From JANNMJ01 sp031397815 (lineage in GTDB: Bacteria; Bacteroidota; Bacteroidia; Cytophagales; Hymenobacteraceae), in contig JANNMJ010000180.1 of NCBI GenBank assembly GCA_031397815.1, positions 1 through 42,566 on the forward strand: DNA of 42,566 nt, in the 5' to 3' direction. The translations under genes and the position numbers were made by a program. Positions 1 through 7,861 of the stretch are shown in pieces. Within the stretch, counting starts at the first letter, position 1, and each line of letters opens with the position of its first letter. Under the pieces are notes generated by a model that ran no database searches, was not told the DNA's origin, and saw nothing but the letters and a program-made list of their open reading frames with translations.

Positions 1-138
1 GGCCGACTCGGCGGCTGGAAAGGCCTGCCCAGTCAAGGCCCCCCCGGCGTCATCAGCCTCTGCCGCGGCGACGCGCGCTTTTGGCAGTACTGGCGAGATA
101 GCCAACTCCTCCAACCCGAACTTGTGTATAAGCCATAG
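1..138 (+). pseudogene. C-terminal end of an IS4-type transposase (cut by the window edge)
   Basis: Frame 1 is open from the first base to a TAG at 136-138 and encodes 45 residues. They contain LGGWKGLPSQGPPGVISL and end RDSQLLQPELVYKP. The LGGWKG...S..PPG pattern is what I recognise from the C-terminus of IS4-family DDE transposases of Bacteroidota, where it follows the catalytic glutamate region. The rest of the gene lies outside the window, so I cannot tell whether the element is intact. The last codons and stop lie inside a repeat (120-154) that recurs nearby, which suggests that the repeat is the inner part of the element's end. Family assignment rests on a short stretch and is moderate. 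Confidence 0.6.
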
Positions 139-275
139 GGCTCTGGCCCCGTGTCGCCTATTCGCGGGTCTCTTGACCCGCCACCCCAATCGGCACATTT
201 GCTATGGCAGACGGCAGGTCAAGAGACATGCAAATACTGCACACGGGGCTGGAGCCCTATGGCTTATACACAAGT
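119..275. repeat. Inverted repeat pair with MITE-like layout next to transposase end
   Basis: The left arm at 119-154 begins AACTTGTGTATAAGCCATAG. The right arm at 241-276 is its reverse complement with two mismatches over about 35 bases. Between them lie smaller palindromes: GGGGCTCTGGCCCC-like, and a CGGGTCTCTTGACCCG hairpin echoed by GGCAGGTCAAGAGACATGC. The layout (transposase end, then inverted arms about 155 bases apart) could be an element end plus a second solo end, or a small non-autonomous derivative. Confidence 0.7.
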
Positions 276-428
276 TTGCAACTGGTTGATTATCATTGTT
301 GTCCAGCGTCTTTTCGGTTGATTCATAAGACTATATTGTTTCTGATATTTGATCGGAAAAAGTGGCTCTAGAGCTTGCAAATGCACTAGCCAAGCGAGCA
401 GAAGAGTGTGCCTTATATTCGGCTTTGC

Positions 429-464
429 ACTTGTGTATAAGCCATAGGGCTGGAGCCCCGCGTG
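429..464 (+). repeat. Third copy of the end-like repeat
   Basis: The segment repeats ACTTGTGTATAAGCCATAGG from position 120 in the same orientation and continues GGCTGGAGCCCCGCG, matching the right arm variant at 243-262. It lies just downstream (on the minus strand) of the stop codon of the lipoprotein gene. The 139-481 interval otherwise holds only the inverted repeat and A+T-richer unassigned sequence (276-428) in which I see no gene. Confidence 0.75.
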
Positions 465-481
465 ATTTCGCGCTTCGGTTT

Positions 482-1114
482 TCAGCCCCCAAACGCCCCA
501 AACCGCACCACTTTCTTCTGCCGCCCCGACCACGCCAACCGATACCCGTCTTCCTTGCCCAGCACGAACCGGAACGCAATAGTGCCGGGGCGACGCAGGT
601 CGTTCCACGTAGCCTCATCCAACAAACCGGGCGTGAATGTTTCTTTCGGACCCACGGCGGGCGTACTGAAACAGCTATCTGCGAAGAAGTGGCGTAGGCG
701 CCGCCGCACGTAAGCCGTGCGCCGGGCCGGGGTGGGCGTTTCGCCGCCTTTCAGCTCATACACCAGCGGCTCTTCCAAGTCACCGGCCTGAAATTGCTGC
801 CGATACAGCTCCTGACCCGACGCCGAGTGAATCGTGAACAGCACCGGCGCCGTGAGGACCGAATCACGCGCTACTTCCAGCCGAAAAACGTCCGGCGCGC
901 CGAGGTCTGAGATGCTGCGCCGAACTTCCACGCGCTCCATCGCAGCGGTCGCTTCTGCGGTTGTAGCGGCGGGCGGGGTTGAAACGGGCTGCTCAGTAGC
1001 CGACGGATTCGACGAACAAGCCCCCAGCAGCGCGAGTAGGCCCACGGAAAATAGCCCCGACGGTAAGCGGCCTTTCAGTAAGCAAGTCATTGTGCGAGTC
1101 ATCAAGCGGTTCAT
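482..1114 (-). CDS. Hypothetical lipoprotein
   Basis: The 210-residue product starts with a basic n-region, a hydrophobic stretch (about residues 18-31) and a lipobox LLGAC with Cys33, followed by SSNPSATEQP, so it is very probably a lipoprotein anchored in the outer membrane or facing the periplasm. A Thr/Ala-rich linker follows (residues 40-60), then a globular region with many charged residues and a conserved-looking WNDLRRPGTIAFRFVL segment near the C-terminus. I do not recognise the family or a function. Start alternatives are Met5 or Met9; all keep the signal sequence. It is transcribed away from the next gene, and its 3' end abuts the repeat copy at 429-464. Confidence 0.75.
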   Translation of the reverse strand: MNRLMTRTMTCLLKGRLPSGLFSVGLLALLGACSSNPSATEQPVSTPPAATTAEATAAMERVEVRRSISDLGAPDVFRLEVARDSVLTAPVLFTIHSASGQELYRQQFQAGDLEEPLVYELKGGETPTPARRTAYVRRRLRHFFADSCFSTPAVGPKETFTPGLLDEATWNDLRRPGTIAFRFVLGKEDGYRLAWSGRQKKVVRFGAFGG

Positions 1115-1126
1115 AAGCTTCCATAC

Positions 1127-1155
1127 GCAAACCGCCCGTGCGTAGATGAGTGCCG
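1127..1155 (+). repeat. Left copy of a 29-bp imperfect direct repeat
   Basis: GCAAAC-c-GCCCG-tg-CGTAGATGAGTGCCG here matches 2188-2216 with three differences over 29 bases; the last 15 bases (1141-1155) are identical. The two copies bracket the lower-G+C outer membrane protein gene and its terminator. Confidence 0.75.
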
Positions 1156-1283
1156 TTCGTCGAAACCGTTCGTTGGCTTAGTGGACACAATATAACAAAA
1201 AAATTGTCGTTTAATGCGACTGTATGCCTCTCTCCCCTGCATGTAGAACTCTGTAAGCTTGAATAATAACTTATACTTGAGCT

Positions 1284-2066
1284 ATGAAAGCTTTGTCAAT
1301 CGTTGTCAGCCTAGCAACTCTACTAGTTGGCTGCCCCTCAGCACAGGGGCAGCCAACGCAGTTGTTTGCGCACCAGAAGCCGAGCCATTTTTACATAAAC
1401 ATGAGCAATGCGGCGTACTATTCCTTTTGTGATATCAAAAGAGAGGGTAGTGCCCAAGCGGTTTCTAAAAACGGACGGGCTTCGGCATTCAATCCGGAAT
1501 TTATGATTGGGTATCGTACTCCCACCGGATGGCAAATAGAAGTTGGGCACGGCTTCGGCTACTCAGGAGGAGTTGGTATCAAGGCCTACAAAGAAATAGG
1601 TACTGAATATTGGTGGAGTATGCCATTGGCGCGCGTACCGATGCGGCTCTACAAGCATCTGCCGCTCGGTTTTAGTCGTTTCTCACTTGCGCCACAATTG
1701 GGACTTAGCTATACCTTTTGGTGGCCTTCCATGCGAGGGTCTTACTCAGCCACTACACAGTCTATTGCTTATGCCAACCCGGCTAGGGGCGCCAAGACGC
1801 TGTCTTTCTATGATTTGAAGCGATACCATTCCCTTGGCTATGACGTCGGAATTGAATTGCAGTACCAGTTGTCCAAGAATTATCAGCTGGGACTAAGAAG
1901 CTGTTACACAAATTCGTTTAGCCGCAGATACGTTGGCCGGATGACGTTGGAGTATGATAATTATGGCGTCCAGCAGCCGACAATTATCTCTCAATCGCGG
2001 CTTGAAGCGATTGCAGTAGCAGTCTCACTGCAATATCAGTTCGGGCATCAGGACACGGACTTGTAA
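1284..2066 (+). CDS. Secreted, probable outer-membrane beta-barrel protein of unknown function
   Basis: The 260-residue product has an N-terminal signal (MKALSIVVSLATLLVGC...). LVGC could be a lipobox, but AQG-Q a few residues later could equally be a signal peptidase I site. The rest alternates aromatic/polar residues in strands (for example FSLAPQLGLSYTFWW, GYDVGIELQYQL, LEAIAVAVSLQYQFGH) and ends in an aromatic-containing strand, typical of small Bacteroidota outer-membrane barrels. Base composition is unlike its surroundings: 1381-1440 and 1861-1920 count 37-38% G+C, whereas neighbouring genes are well above 55%. It lies between two 29-bp direct repeats with its own terminator, which suggests acquisition as a unit. 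Specific function unknown. Confidence 0.75.
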   Translation: MKALSIVVSLATLLVGCPSAQGQPTQLFAHQKPSHFYINMSNAAYYSFCDIKREGSAQAVSKNGRASAFNPEFMIGYRTPTGWQIEVGHGFGYSGGVGIKAYKEIGTEYWWSMPLARVPMRLYKHLPLGFSRFSLAPQLGLSYTFWWPSMRGSYSATTQSIAYANPARGAKTLSFYDLKRYHSLGYDVGIELQYQLSKNYQLGLRSCYTNSFSRRYVGRMTLEYDNYGVQQPTIISQSRLEAIAVAVSLQYQFGHQDTDL

Positions 2067-2140
2067 GTGATGATGAGCGGGACTATGCATCGGGGCTAGT
2101 GCGGCAGTCACACCGCACGGCGTTTTCAACTGCTTAGGAT

Positions 2141-2170
2141 AGGCAGCTCCGTATGGGGCTGCCTTTTTTC
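2141..2170 (+). terminator. Rho-independent terminator after the outer membrane protein gene
   Basis: AGGCAGCTCC-GTAT-GGGGCTGCCT followed by TTTTT forms a roughly 10-bp stem with a 4-base loop and a T run, 75 bases past the stop at 2066. Confidence 0.85.
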
Positions 2171-2187
2171 GTTGGCCACTGCGAGGT

Positions 2188-2216
2188 GCAAACTGCCCGC
2201 CCGTAGATGAGTGCCG
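2188..2216 (+). repeat. Right copy of the 29-bp imperfect direct repeat
   Basis: Partner of 1127-1155, 18 bases after the terminator. The remaining gap to 2448 contains ACCGGTCGGTAACCGGTCGTTAAC (2257-2281), an internally repetitive stretch, and a weak TACCTTCG at 2367-2374 that resembles the -7 element but lacks a matching -33. I see no gene in 2067-2448. Confidence 0.75.
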
Positions 2217-2448
2217 CGCCTAAACCGCCCGTTTTGCGCGAAGCTGACCGTTCGTCAACCGGTCGGTAACCGGTCGTTAACCCACGAATTCGGGTGGTTA
2301 GCCAACACCTTCCACCGCTGGCATATAGAACCCGACTACGGAATAGGTCAAAAACATCGTCGTTTGTACCTTCGCCGGACTCTATCAAACCCGACGGCGC
2401 TTGCCCGGCGGGTACACGACCTTCTCTCACCATCTTTCCCTTCCATTG

Positions 2449-3507
2449 ATGAGGAATCGCTACCTACTCGGGGCGCTGCTTCTGCTGGCGCTCGGCGTGT
2501 TCGTTAGCCGCCCGGTAAATGCTCAGGATACTCGAATTCTGGGTTTTGCCGATGTTACCACCACCGTCAACCCCAGTACCGGCAAGGTATCGTTCGGCCT
2601 CGGTGAGCAAGACCTGTTCATCACGTCCGAGATATCCGACCGCATCTCCTTCCTCGGCGAAACGGTGTTCAAGTACGACGCCACGGCGTCGACGCGCTTC
2701 GCCGTGAGCGTCGAGCGAATCATTGCGAAGTACAACTACTCCGGCAACCACAGCGTGCTGGTCGGCAAGATTCACACCCCCATCAATTACTGGAACGATA
2801 CCTACCACCACGGGCGGGTTTTCTTCCCTACCATCTACCGGCCGGCCCTCTTCAACGAAGGCTTGGTGCCGCTGCACACGCTCGGAGCGTGGCTTCAAGG
2901 CCAAAACCTCGGCGATATGCGCTTCGGGTACGACCTCGTCGTCGGCAATGGTCTCGGCTCTGCTGATGCCACCGATAATGATAAAAGCAAGGCCGTGACG
3001 GCCGCCATCCACATCAAGCCCGTCGACGGGATGCGGCTGAGCCTCTCGTCTTATTCCGACCGGATTTCTGCGGGCGCCGTCGGCCACCAGCACGGCGGCA
3101 CCACGCCCGGCACGGGGCCGCTGCCTTACGCCGTCCGGCAGCAGATTTTCACGGCGTCCATCGCGTGGTTTCGGCCCAAATACGAGCTGTTGGCGGAAGC
3201 CTCGCGGTTCGGTAACCGCGCCGATTCGCTCAAAGCGCAGACTTACGGCGCTTACGTCTACGCCGGAACGCGGGTGCTGCCGAAACTCGTGCTCTACGGG
3301 CGCTACGATATCGTGCAGCACCAGCACGTTCACCAGGAGTCGTATTTCAGCACCGACGATTTGCAAAGCTTTGTTGGGGGGCTGCGGTATGAATTTAATT
3401 ATTTGGCGGTCGCGAAACTCGAATTTCAGCACGACCGGCGCGAGACGATGTTCAACGTCAAGCGTCAGACCAACGCCGTTACGGCGCAAATCGCGCTCGG
3501 TTTTTAA
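2449..3507 (+). CDS. Porin-like outer membrane beta-barrel protein
   Basis: The start is set at the ATG at 2449 because it gives a textbook signal peptide (MRNRYLLGALLLLALGVFVS, then VNAQ as cleavage site); the upstream in-frame TTG at 2401 adds 16 non-signal residues. The mature protein (about 327 residues) is made of alternating polar/hydrophobic strands, e.g. RFAVSVERIIAKYNYSG, KLVLYGRYDIVQHQH, YLAVAKLEFQHDR, and ends FNVKRQTNAVTAQIALGF with the C-terminal aromatic typical of barrels. It resembles general or anion-selective porins of the OprP/O type, but no residue pattern fixes a substrate. It begins a tight operon with a PstS-like protein, kinase and cyclase-regulator (3 bases to the next start), suggesting that it admits the ligand sensed by the downstream proteins. 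Confidence 0.75.
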   Translation: MRNRYLLGALLLLALGVFVSRPVNAQDTRILGFADVTTTVNPSTGKVSFGLGEQDLFITSEISDRISFLGETVFKYDATASTRFAVSVERIIAKYNYSGNHSVLVGKIHTPINYWNDTYHHGRVFFPTIYRPALFNEGLVPLHTLGAWLQGQNLGDMRFGYDLVVGNGLGSADATDNDKSKAVTAAIHIKPVDGMRLSLSSYSDRISAGAVGHQHGGTTPGTGPLPYAVRQQIFTASIAWFRPKYELLAEASRFGNRADSLKAQTYGAYVYAGTRVLPKLVLYGRYDIVQHQHVHQESYFSTDDLQSFVGGLRYEFNYLAVAKLEFQHDRRETMFNVKRQTNAVTAQIALGF

Positions 3508-3510
3508 GGG

Positions 3511-4017
3511 ATGATGTCAGCACTTATGTACCTGATGATGACCTCCCGCCGTTTCCGCGCCCTGCCGGCGCGTCTGCTCGTCGTGCTCTGCCTCGGCCTG
3601 TTAGGGCTGTTGCTACCGACCGTCGCGTCGGCGCAGTCTGATGCGCCGCGCCTCACCGTGATTATCAATAATCAGGGCACTTCCGCTGAGCTGTCGGCCG
3701 CTGATTTTCGCAAGCTCGTCAATGGCGAAAAACAACGCTGGCCGAGCGGGTCGAAAGTGATTGTGGCGCTCATGAAAACCACCAATTCCGTCGGCGATGC
3801 CACGGCGCGGCAGGTATTTAAGATGAGCGGCAACGAGCTGAATAAATACTGGCTCGCGCTGGTGTTTCAGGGCCGCGCCAAAGCCCCGCAGTTCTTCACC
3901 TCCGAAGCCGATCTCGCCGCGTTCGTCCGCGATACGCCCGGTGCCATCGGCGTGGTGAGTCAAGGGGCGGCGGTGGGCAGCAAAACCGCCGCTGTCGACG
4001 GGAAAGACACGCTTTAG
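3511..4017 (+). CDS. PstS-like periplasmic phosphate-binding-fold protein
   Basis: The 168-residue precursor has a signal peptide ending near VASAQ (residue 42) and one small domain: LTVIINNQGTSAELSAADFR, FKMSGNELNKYW, FTSEADLAAFVRDTPGAIGVV. This matches the short single-domain PstS-like periplasmic proteins that sit beside sensor kinases, and the GAIGVV segment corresponds to the 'GAIGYV' of phosphate-binding proteins. At about 125 mature residues it is only around half a classical PstS, so it may be a ligand-presenting sensor and not a transporter component; no ABC permease or ATPase genes are linked. Several start codons are possible (3511, 3514, 3526, 3535, 3538); the first is 3 bases after the porin stop. 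Ligand is inferred, not shown. Confidence 0.75.
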   Translation: MMSALMYLMMTSRRFRALPARLLVVLCLGLLGLLLPTVASAQSDAPRLTVIINNQGTSAELSAADFRKLVNGEKQRWPSGSKVIVALMKTTNSVGDATARQVFKMSGNELNKYWLALVFQGRAKAPQFFTSEADLAAFVRDTPGAIGVVSQGAAVGSKTAAVDGKDTL

Positions 4018-4088
4018 TGAGTGAGTAGCGCCGCTAGCCGTTGGGCACCGCTGTATTTATTCCCGTTTTCGGTTAAAAACTCCTTCCC

Positions 4089-5705
4089 ATGTCCCTGACC
4101 GTCAAATCGAAGATCTGGCTGACCATCGGCTCCATCGTGGGGGTTTTTACGGCCTTTCTGATGCTGTTTTTTCCGGCGCAGCAGGAGAAGTATTTTCTGC
4201 GGAAATACAACGACGAAATCGAGAACCTCGCCCAAACGGTGGCCTTGGGCGTGAAAATCGCGATGACGGAGCAGAATTTCGAGGGCGTGCAAATGGCCCT
4301 CGATTTCGCCAAGAGCGATTCTCGCCTTCAGTTCGTGGCGCTGATTCAGGTCGATTCGGCGCGTGGGGCGGGTGGGCGCTGGCAGGTCAAGCGCACCGTG
4401 ATGAACGCCTACCCGGCGGATGCGCACGTCGGGCCGGATATGGTTTCTACGGATGACGTCATCGTGAAGCGCGCGCGCATTACGTCGGCCAATTTTCCGG
4501 GGGAAGTTCTTGTCGGCTTCACTACGGACGAGATTACGCGGCAAATGCGCGATATCCGGCTTGTGGCGCTCGGCGTCAGCGCGCTGGTATTTGCGTTCGG
4601 TATCGGCATCGGCTGGTGGCTGGCGCGGAATATCTCGAAGCCCGTTTTGGCGCTGCGCGATGCCGCCATCCGCGTCGGCGCAGGTGATCGTAATCAGCAC
4701 GTCACCTCGGCGTCATCGGATGAGATTGGCGAGCTGACGACGGCTTTCAACCGGATGGTGGCTGACTTGGGCGCCGCCGAAGCCCGCGACCAGCAGAAAA
4801 ACCAAGCGCTTCAGGAGAAAAACGCTCTCATCGAGCAGAGCCGTGATGAGCTGTCGCACGCCCTCTCTGACCTGAAGCAGACGCAAAGTCAGCTCGTGCA
4901 TTCCGAGAAAATGGCTTCTCTGGGGCAGATGACGGCCGGGGTGGCGCACGAAATCAATAACCCGATCAATTTCGTGTCGGTGGGGATCGATTCGCTTCGC
5001 CATAATATTCAGGATATCCGCGAAATTCTCGACGAATACCTCAAGCTGCGGCCCGACGCCGACCCCGAAGCCCTGCGCACGCAGCTGCTCAAGATTGAGA
5101 AAATCAAGCGCGAAATCGATTTGCAGGAATTAGTCGAGGAAGCTGAAGACTTATTCGCTTCCATTAAAAACGGCGCCCGCCGCACGACCGAAATCGTCAA
5201 GAGCCTGCGTAATTTCTCGCGCCTCGACGAAGACACGCTCAAGCCCGCAAGCCTCGAAGAAGGCCTCGACTCGACGCTCGTCATCCTCCAAAATCAGTTC
5301 AAAGACCGCGTCCGCGTGGAGCGCCATTTCGCTCCGCTGCCCGACGTAAACTGCTACCCCGGCCCGCTGAATCAGGTGTTTATGAACATCCTGACGAACG
5401 CGATTCAGGCCATCGACGGCCCCGGCACCATCTGGCTCACCACGGCGGAAGAGGACGGCTACGCGACGGTTCGCATCCGCGATTCAGGCGCGGGAATGTC
5501 GGAAGAGGTCAAAAAACGCATTTTCGACCCCTTCTTCACCACCAAGGCCGTCGGCGTCGGCACCGGTTTGGGGCTATCGATTACCTTCGGCATCATCGAA
5601 AAGCACCACGGTCGCCTCCGCGTGGAATCAGAGGAAGGGCACGGGACGGAATTCATCATCCAGATTCCGATGCAGCTTCAATCTGAGCATCAAGTCGCCG
5701 CCTGA
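4089..5705 (+). CDS. Membrane sensor histidine kinase with HAMP domain
   Basis: The 538-residue protein has TM1 (about residues 10-28), a periplasmic sensor segment (about 30-155), TM2 (about 157-177) followed by HAMP (ARNISKPVLALRDAA...), a coiled coil (about 230-270), and a kinase core. The H-box is GVAHEINNPINF with the phosphorylatable His at about 287, the N-box QVFMNILTNAIQA at about 426, the G1 box DSGAGM and F box FDPFFTTK at about 464-475, and the G2 box GTGLGLS at about 490. Cores of this HEINNP type autophosphorylate and pass phosphate to a receiver; the next gene encodes one. The periplasmic segment could contact the PstS-like protein encoded 71 bases upstream. Signal and partner are inferred from the operon. 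Confidence 0.92.
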   Translation: MSLTVKSKIWLTIGSIVGVFTAFLMLFFPAQQEKYFLRKYNDEIENLAQTVALGVKIAMTEQNFEGVQMALDFAKSDSRLQFVALIQVDSARGAGGRWQVKRTVMNAYPADAHVGPDMVSTDDVIVKRARITSANFPGEVLVGFTTDEITRQMRDIRLVALGVSALVFAFGIGIGWWLARNISKPVLALRDAAIRVGAGDRNQHVTSASSDEIGELTTAFNRMVADLGAAEARDQQKNQALQEKNALIEQSRDELSHALSDLKQTQSQLVHSEKMASLGQMTAGVAHEINNPINFVSVGIDSLRHNIQDIREILDEYLKLRPDADPEALRTQLLKIEKIKREIDLQELVEEAEDLFASIKNGARRTTEIVKSLRNFSRLDEDTLKPASLEEGLDSTLVILQNQFKDRVRVERHFAPLPDVNCYPGPLNQVFMNILTNAIQAIDGPGTIWLTTAEEDGYATVRIRDSGAGMSEEVKKRIFDPFFTTKAVGVGTGLGLSITFGIIEKHHGRLRVESEEGHGTEFIIQIPMQLQSEHQVAA

Positions 5706-5789
5706 CCTGTCGATTCTGTCTGTTCTGTCGATTCTATTGCCTCCTCATCCCACTTCCTTCTCCTCCTGCCGCCCGCTTGCTTTTAAATC

Positions 5790-6911
5790 ATGGAAGAAAT
5801 CGCTGAGAAACCCGCCATTCTCTACGTCGATGACGAAGCCGATAATTTATTGGTTTTTAAATCGGCTTTTCGGCGTCATTTCACCATCCACACCGCCCTT
5901 TCCGCCGCCGAAGGGCTCGACGTGATGCAGGCGCACCCGGAGATCGCGCTCGTCATCACCGACCAGCGGATGCCGACTATGACCGGCGTGCAGTTCCTCC
6001 AGCACCTGCCGCCGTCGGACGAGAGCATCCGGATGATTCTGACCGGCTTCTCCGACATTCAGGCCATCATCGACGCCATCAATACCGGCCAAGTGTATCG
6101 CTACATCACGAAGCCGTGGGAGCGCGAAGACCTCAAAATCACCATTGACAACGCGATTGAAGCGTTTCGGCTGCGCCGGACGAACAAGTCGCTCATCGAA
6201 GAGCTGCGCGACGCGAACGAGTCATTGGAAGTAAAAGTCGCTGACCGCACCGCCGAGGTTCACCGCCAAAACAAGGAAATCGAGAGCCTCCTGCTCAACA
6301 TTCTCCCTGCGGAAACCGCCGCCGAGCTGCGTCAGCAGGGCCGCGCCCACGCCCGGCACTATGACCACGTCACGGTCCTCTTCGCCGATATTCAATCGTT
6401 CACGACGGTAGCCGAACGCCTGACGCCCGCCGAGCTGGTGGCCGAGTTGGACGCGTGTTTCTCGCGTTTCGACGCGCTAATGGACCAGCACGGCCTCGAA
6501 AAAATCAAAACCATCGGCGACGCGTACCTCTGCGCCGGCGGCCTGCCGCACCCCAATCAGCACGAGCCGGTGCGGGTGGTGCAGGCGGCCCTCGCGATGC
6601 AGCGCGTCATGGACGATCTGCGCGCCGAGCGGCAGCAGCAAAACCGGCCGTGGTTCGAGGTGCGCATCGGCATCCATACGGGGCCGCTGGTGGCGGGTGT
6701 GGTGGGGACGAAAAAATTCGCCTACGACATCTGGGGCGATACCGTCAATATCGCCGCCCGCTTGGAGCAGACGAGTGAGTCGGGCCGCGTCAACGTCTCC
6801 GCCACTACTTACGCGCTCATTAAAGACGCGTTTATTTGCACGCCCCGCGGGCGGATTGCGGCGAAAAATAAAGGCGAGATCGAGATGTTTTTCGTGGATA
6901 GCGCGCGGTAA
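5790..6911 (+). CDS. Response regulator fused to a class III adenylate cyclase
   Basis: This 373-residue protein has a receiver domain (about residues 8-125; acidic cluster ILYVDDEADN, phospho-acceptor Asp58 in VITDQRMP, KPWE with the conserved Lys), a helical linker/coiled coil (about 140-175) and a class III cyclase domain (about 190-370). Metal-binding aspartates are visible in LFADIQSFT (Asp200) and TIGDAYLCAGG (Asp244). Adenine-selecting residues Lys240 (before TIGD) and Asp313 (YDIWGD) are the ATP-type pair, and transition-state Asn320/Arg324 (VNIAAR) are intact, so it should make cAMP and not cGMP. The gene is the last of the operon beginning at 2449 and follows the kinase by 84 bases that include a CTGTCGATTCT-type repeat. 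The likely circuit is kinase phosphorylation controlling cAMP output. Confidence 0.92.
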   Translation: MEEIAEKPAILYVDDEADNLLVFKSAFRRHFTIHTALSAAEGLDVMQAHPEIALVITDQRMPTMTGVQFLQHLPPSDESIRMILTGFSDIQAIIDAINTGQVYRYITKPWEREDLKITIDNAIEAFRLRRTNKSLIEELRDANESLEVKVADRTAEVHRQNKEIESLLLNILPAETAAELRQQGRAHARHYDHVTVLFADIQSFTTVAERLTPAELVAELDACFSRFDALMDQHGLEKIKTIGDAYLCAGGLPHPNQHEPVRVVQAALAMQRVMDDLRAERQQQNRPWFEVRIGIHTGPLVAGVVGTKKFAYDIWGDTVNIAARLEQTSESGRVNVSATTYALIKDAFICTPRGRIAAKNKGEIEMFFVDSAR

Positions 6912-6970
6912 ATTATCGCAGATTTAGCTGATTAAGGGATTTCGCTGATTTTTGGGGGGATGCTAGGTGC

Positions 6971-7165
6971 GCTATGGCGGGCTGTATCTGCGTGTCCCCC
7001 TACCCCGGCCGTTCCGGCCACCCCTCCCCTCCGGGGCGGGGAATTCGCGCTTAGCGCATTTAGGGTGCAAACTCCCCAACCCCGAAGGGGGAGGGGTGCC
7101 CCGAAGGGGCGGGGTGGGGAGCGCGGTTACGGCACGCGGTTATAGCCACGCGGTACGGAAAAGGC
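6971..7165. repeat. GC-rich intergenic repeat, modules X then Y (copy 1)
   Basis: Module X (GGGCTGTATCTGCGTGTCCC, then CCCCGGCCGTTCCGG and CCCTCCCCTCCGGGG) is followed by module Y (CTCCCCAACCCCGAAGGGGG, GCCCCGAAGGGGCGGGG, then GCGCGGTTACGG). Each half is itself palindromic. The same two modules recur at about 13996-14162 and, inverted, at 39098-39300. Here they fill the convergent gap between the cyclase-regulator and the OmdA-type gene; no gene is visible in it. Confidence 0.8.
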
Positions 7166-7191
7166 GGTACGGAAAACCAGCAAAGCGCTAA

Positions 7192-7698
7192 CTACTTCCG
7201 CTTCCGCCCCGCCAACACCATCGTCACAGCTTCTTCGATTCTGCGCCGACGGGTATCGACGTTTTTCGCTGCTTCCACCCACCGCACGTACTCGCGCTGA
7301 TGCGTGTAGCCGAGGCGCGCAAACTTCTCGCGGGCGCCGGGGGCGGTGAGAAGGGCGTGGGCGAAATCGTCGGGCGGAGTGATTTGGCGGGGCGCTTTGT
7401 CGTGCGCGAGGGCTACGTGTACCACTGCGCCCCACGTTTTGTCGATGGCGCCGCGCACTATTTTCGGCACGCTCAAACCGTGCTCACCATCGCCGAGCGG
7501 GTGCAGCGAGGCTTCGAAGGGGAACCCGTCGAGCGTCACCCGAACCGGCAGCAGACCGCGCACGCCGTACTTTTCCTCCACGCTGAACGGCACCACGACG
7601 TACACGCCGCCGCTCGCCAAATCAATCTCCATCGAGGCATCGAATTCGTGCTCAGGCTTGAAGGGGGTAACGGGAGCGGACGCGGCAGAATCAGCCAT
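7192..7698 (-). CDS. YdeI/OmpD-associated (OmdA) family protein with DUF1905-like N-terminus
   Basis: I place the start at the ATG at 7698 (MADSAASAPVTPFKPEHEF), giving 168 residues; a longer reading to 7839 would run through the neighbouring terminator. The N-terminal part (about 20-95; ASMEIDLASGGVYVVVPFSV...) resembles DUF1905. The C-terminal part resembles OmdA/YdeI (ITPPDDFAHALLTAPGAREK, YTHQREYVRWVEAAKNVDTR, RRRRIEEAVTMVLAGRKRK). These families are widespread small cytoplasmic proteins, linked by name to outer-membrane protein regulation, but with no proven biochemical activity I can cite. No operon partner: the upstream FAS1 gene has its own terminator between. Confidence 0.75.
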   Translation of the reverse strand: MADSAASAPVTPFKPEHEFDASMEIDLASGGVYVVVPFSVEEKYGVRGLLPVRVTLDGFPFEASLHPLGDGEHGLSVPKIVRGAIDKTWGAVVHVALAHDKAPRQITPPDDFAHALLTAPGAREKFARLGYTHQREYVRWVEAAKNVDTRRRRIEEAVTMVLAGRKRK

Positions 7699-7772
7699 TG
7701 ACGAAGTTTTTGAAGAAGGCGGAAGGCGGAAGCCCGCCAGTGAAATCCCCTCAAAACTACTCCTCACCAAAG

Positions 7773-7806
7773 CAAAAACACCCGCCACCGGAACGGCGAC
7801 GGGTGT
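7773..7806 (-). terminator. Rho-independent terminator after the FAS1 gene
   Basis: Read on the minus strand: ACACCCG-TCGCC-GTTCC-GGTGG-CGGGTGT, a 12-bp stem with two G:T pairs, followed by TTTTTG. It lies 56 bases past the FAS1 stop codon and just upstream of the OmdA gene. Confidence 0.85.
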
Positions 7807-7861
7807 CGGGAGAAGCAGTTTCAATTCAGAAAAAGGCACTTCACGACAAGGAATCCAACTT

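Noticed and set aside
1272..1279. TATACTTG as the promoter of the outer membrane protein gene
   Set aside because: Transcription would begin at or after the ATG at 1284, and no -33 element is present.
2464..3489. 341-residue frame antisense to the porin-like gene
   Set aside because: Shadow frame without domains; the sense strand has a signal peptide and beta-strand pattern and fits the operon.
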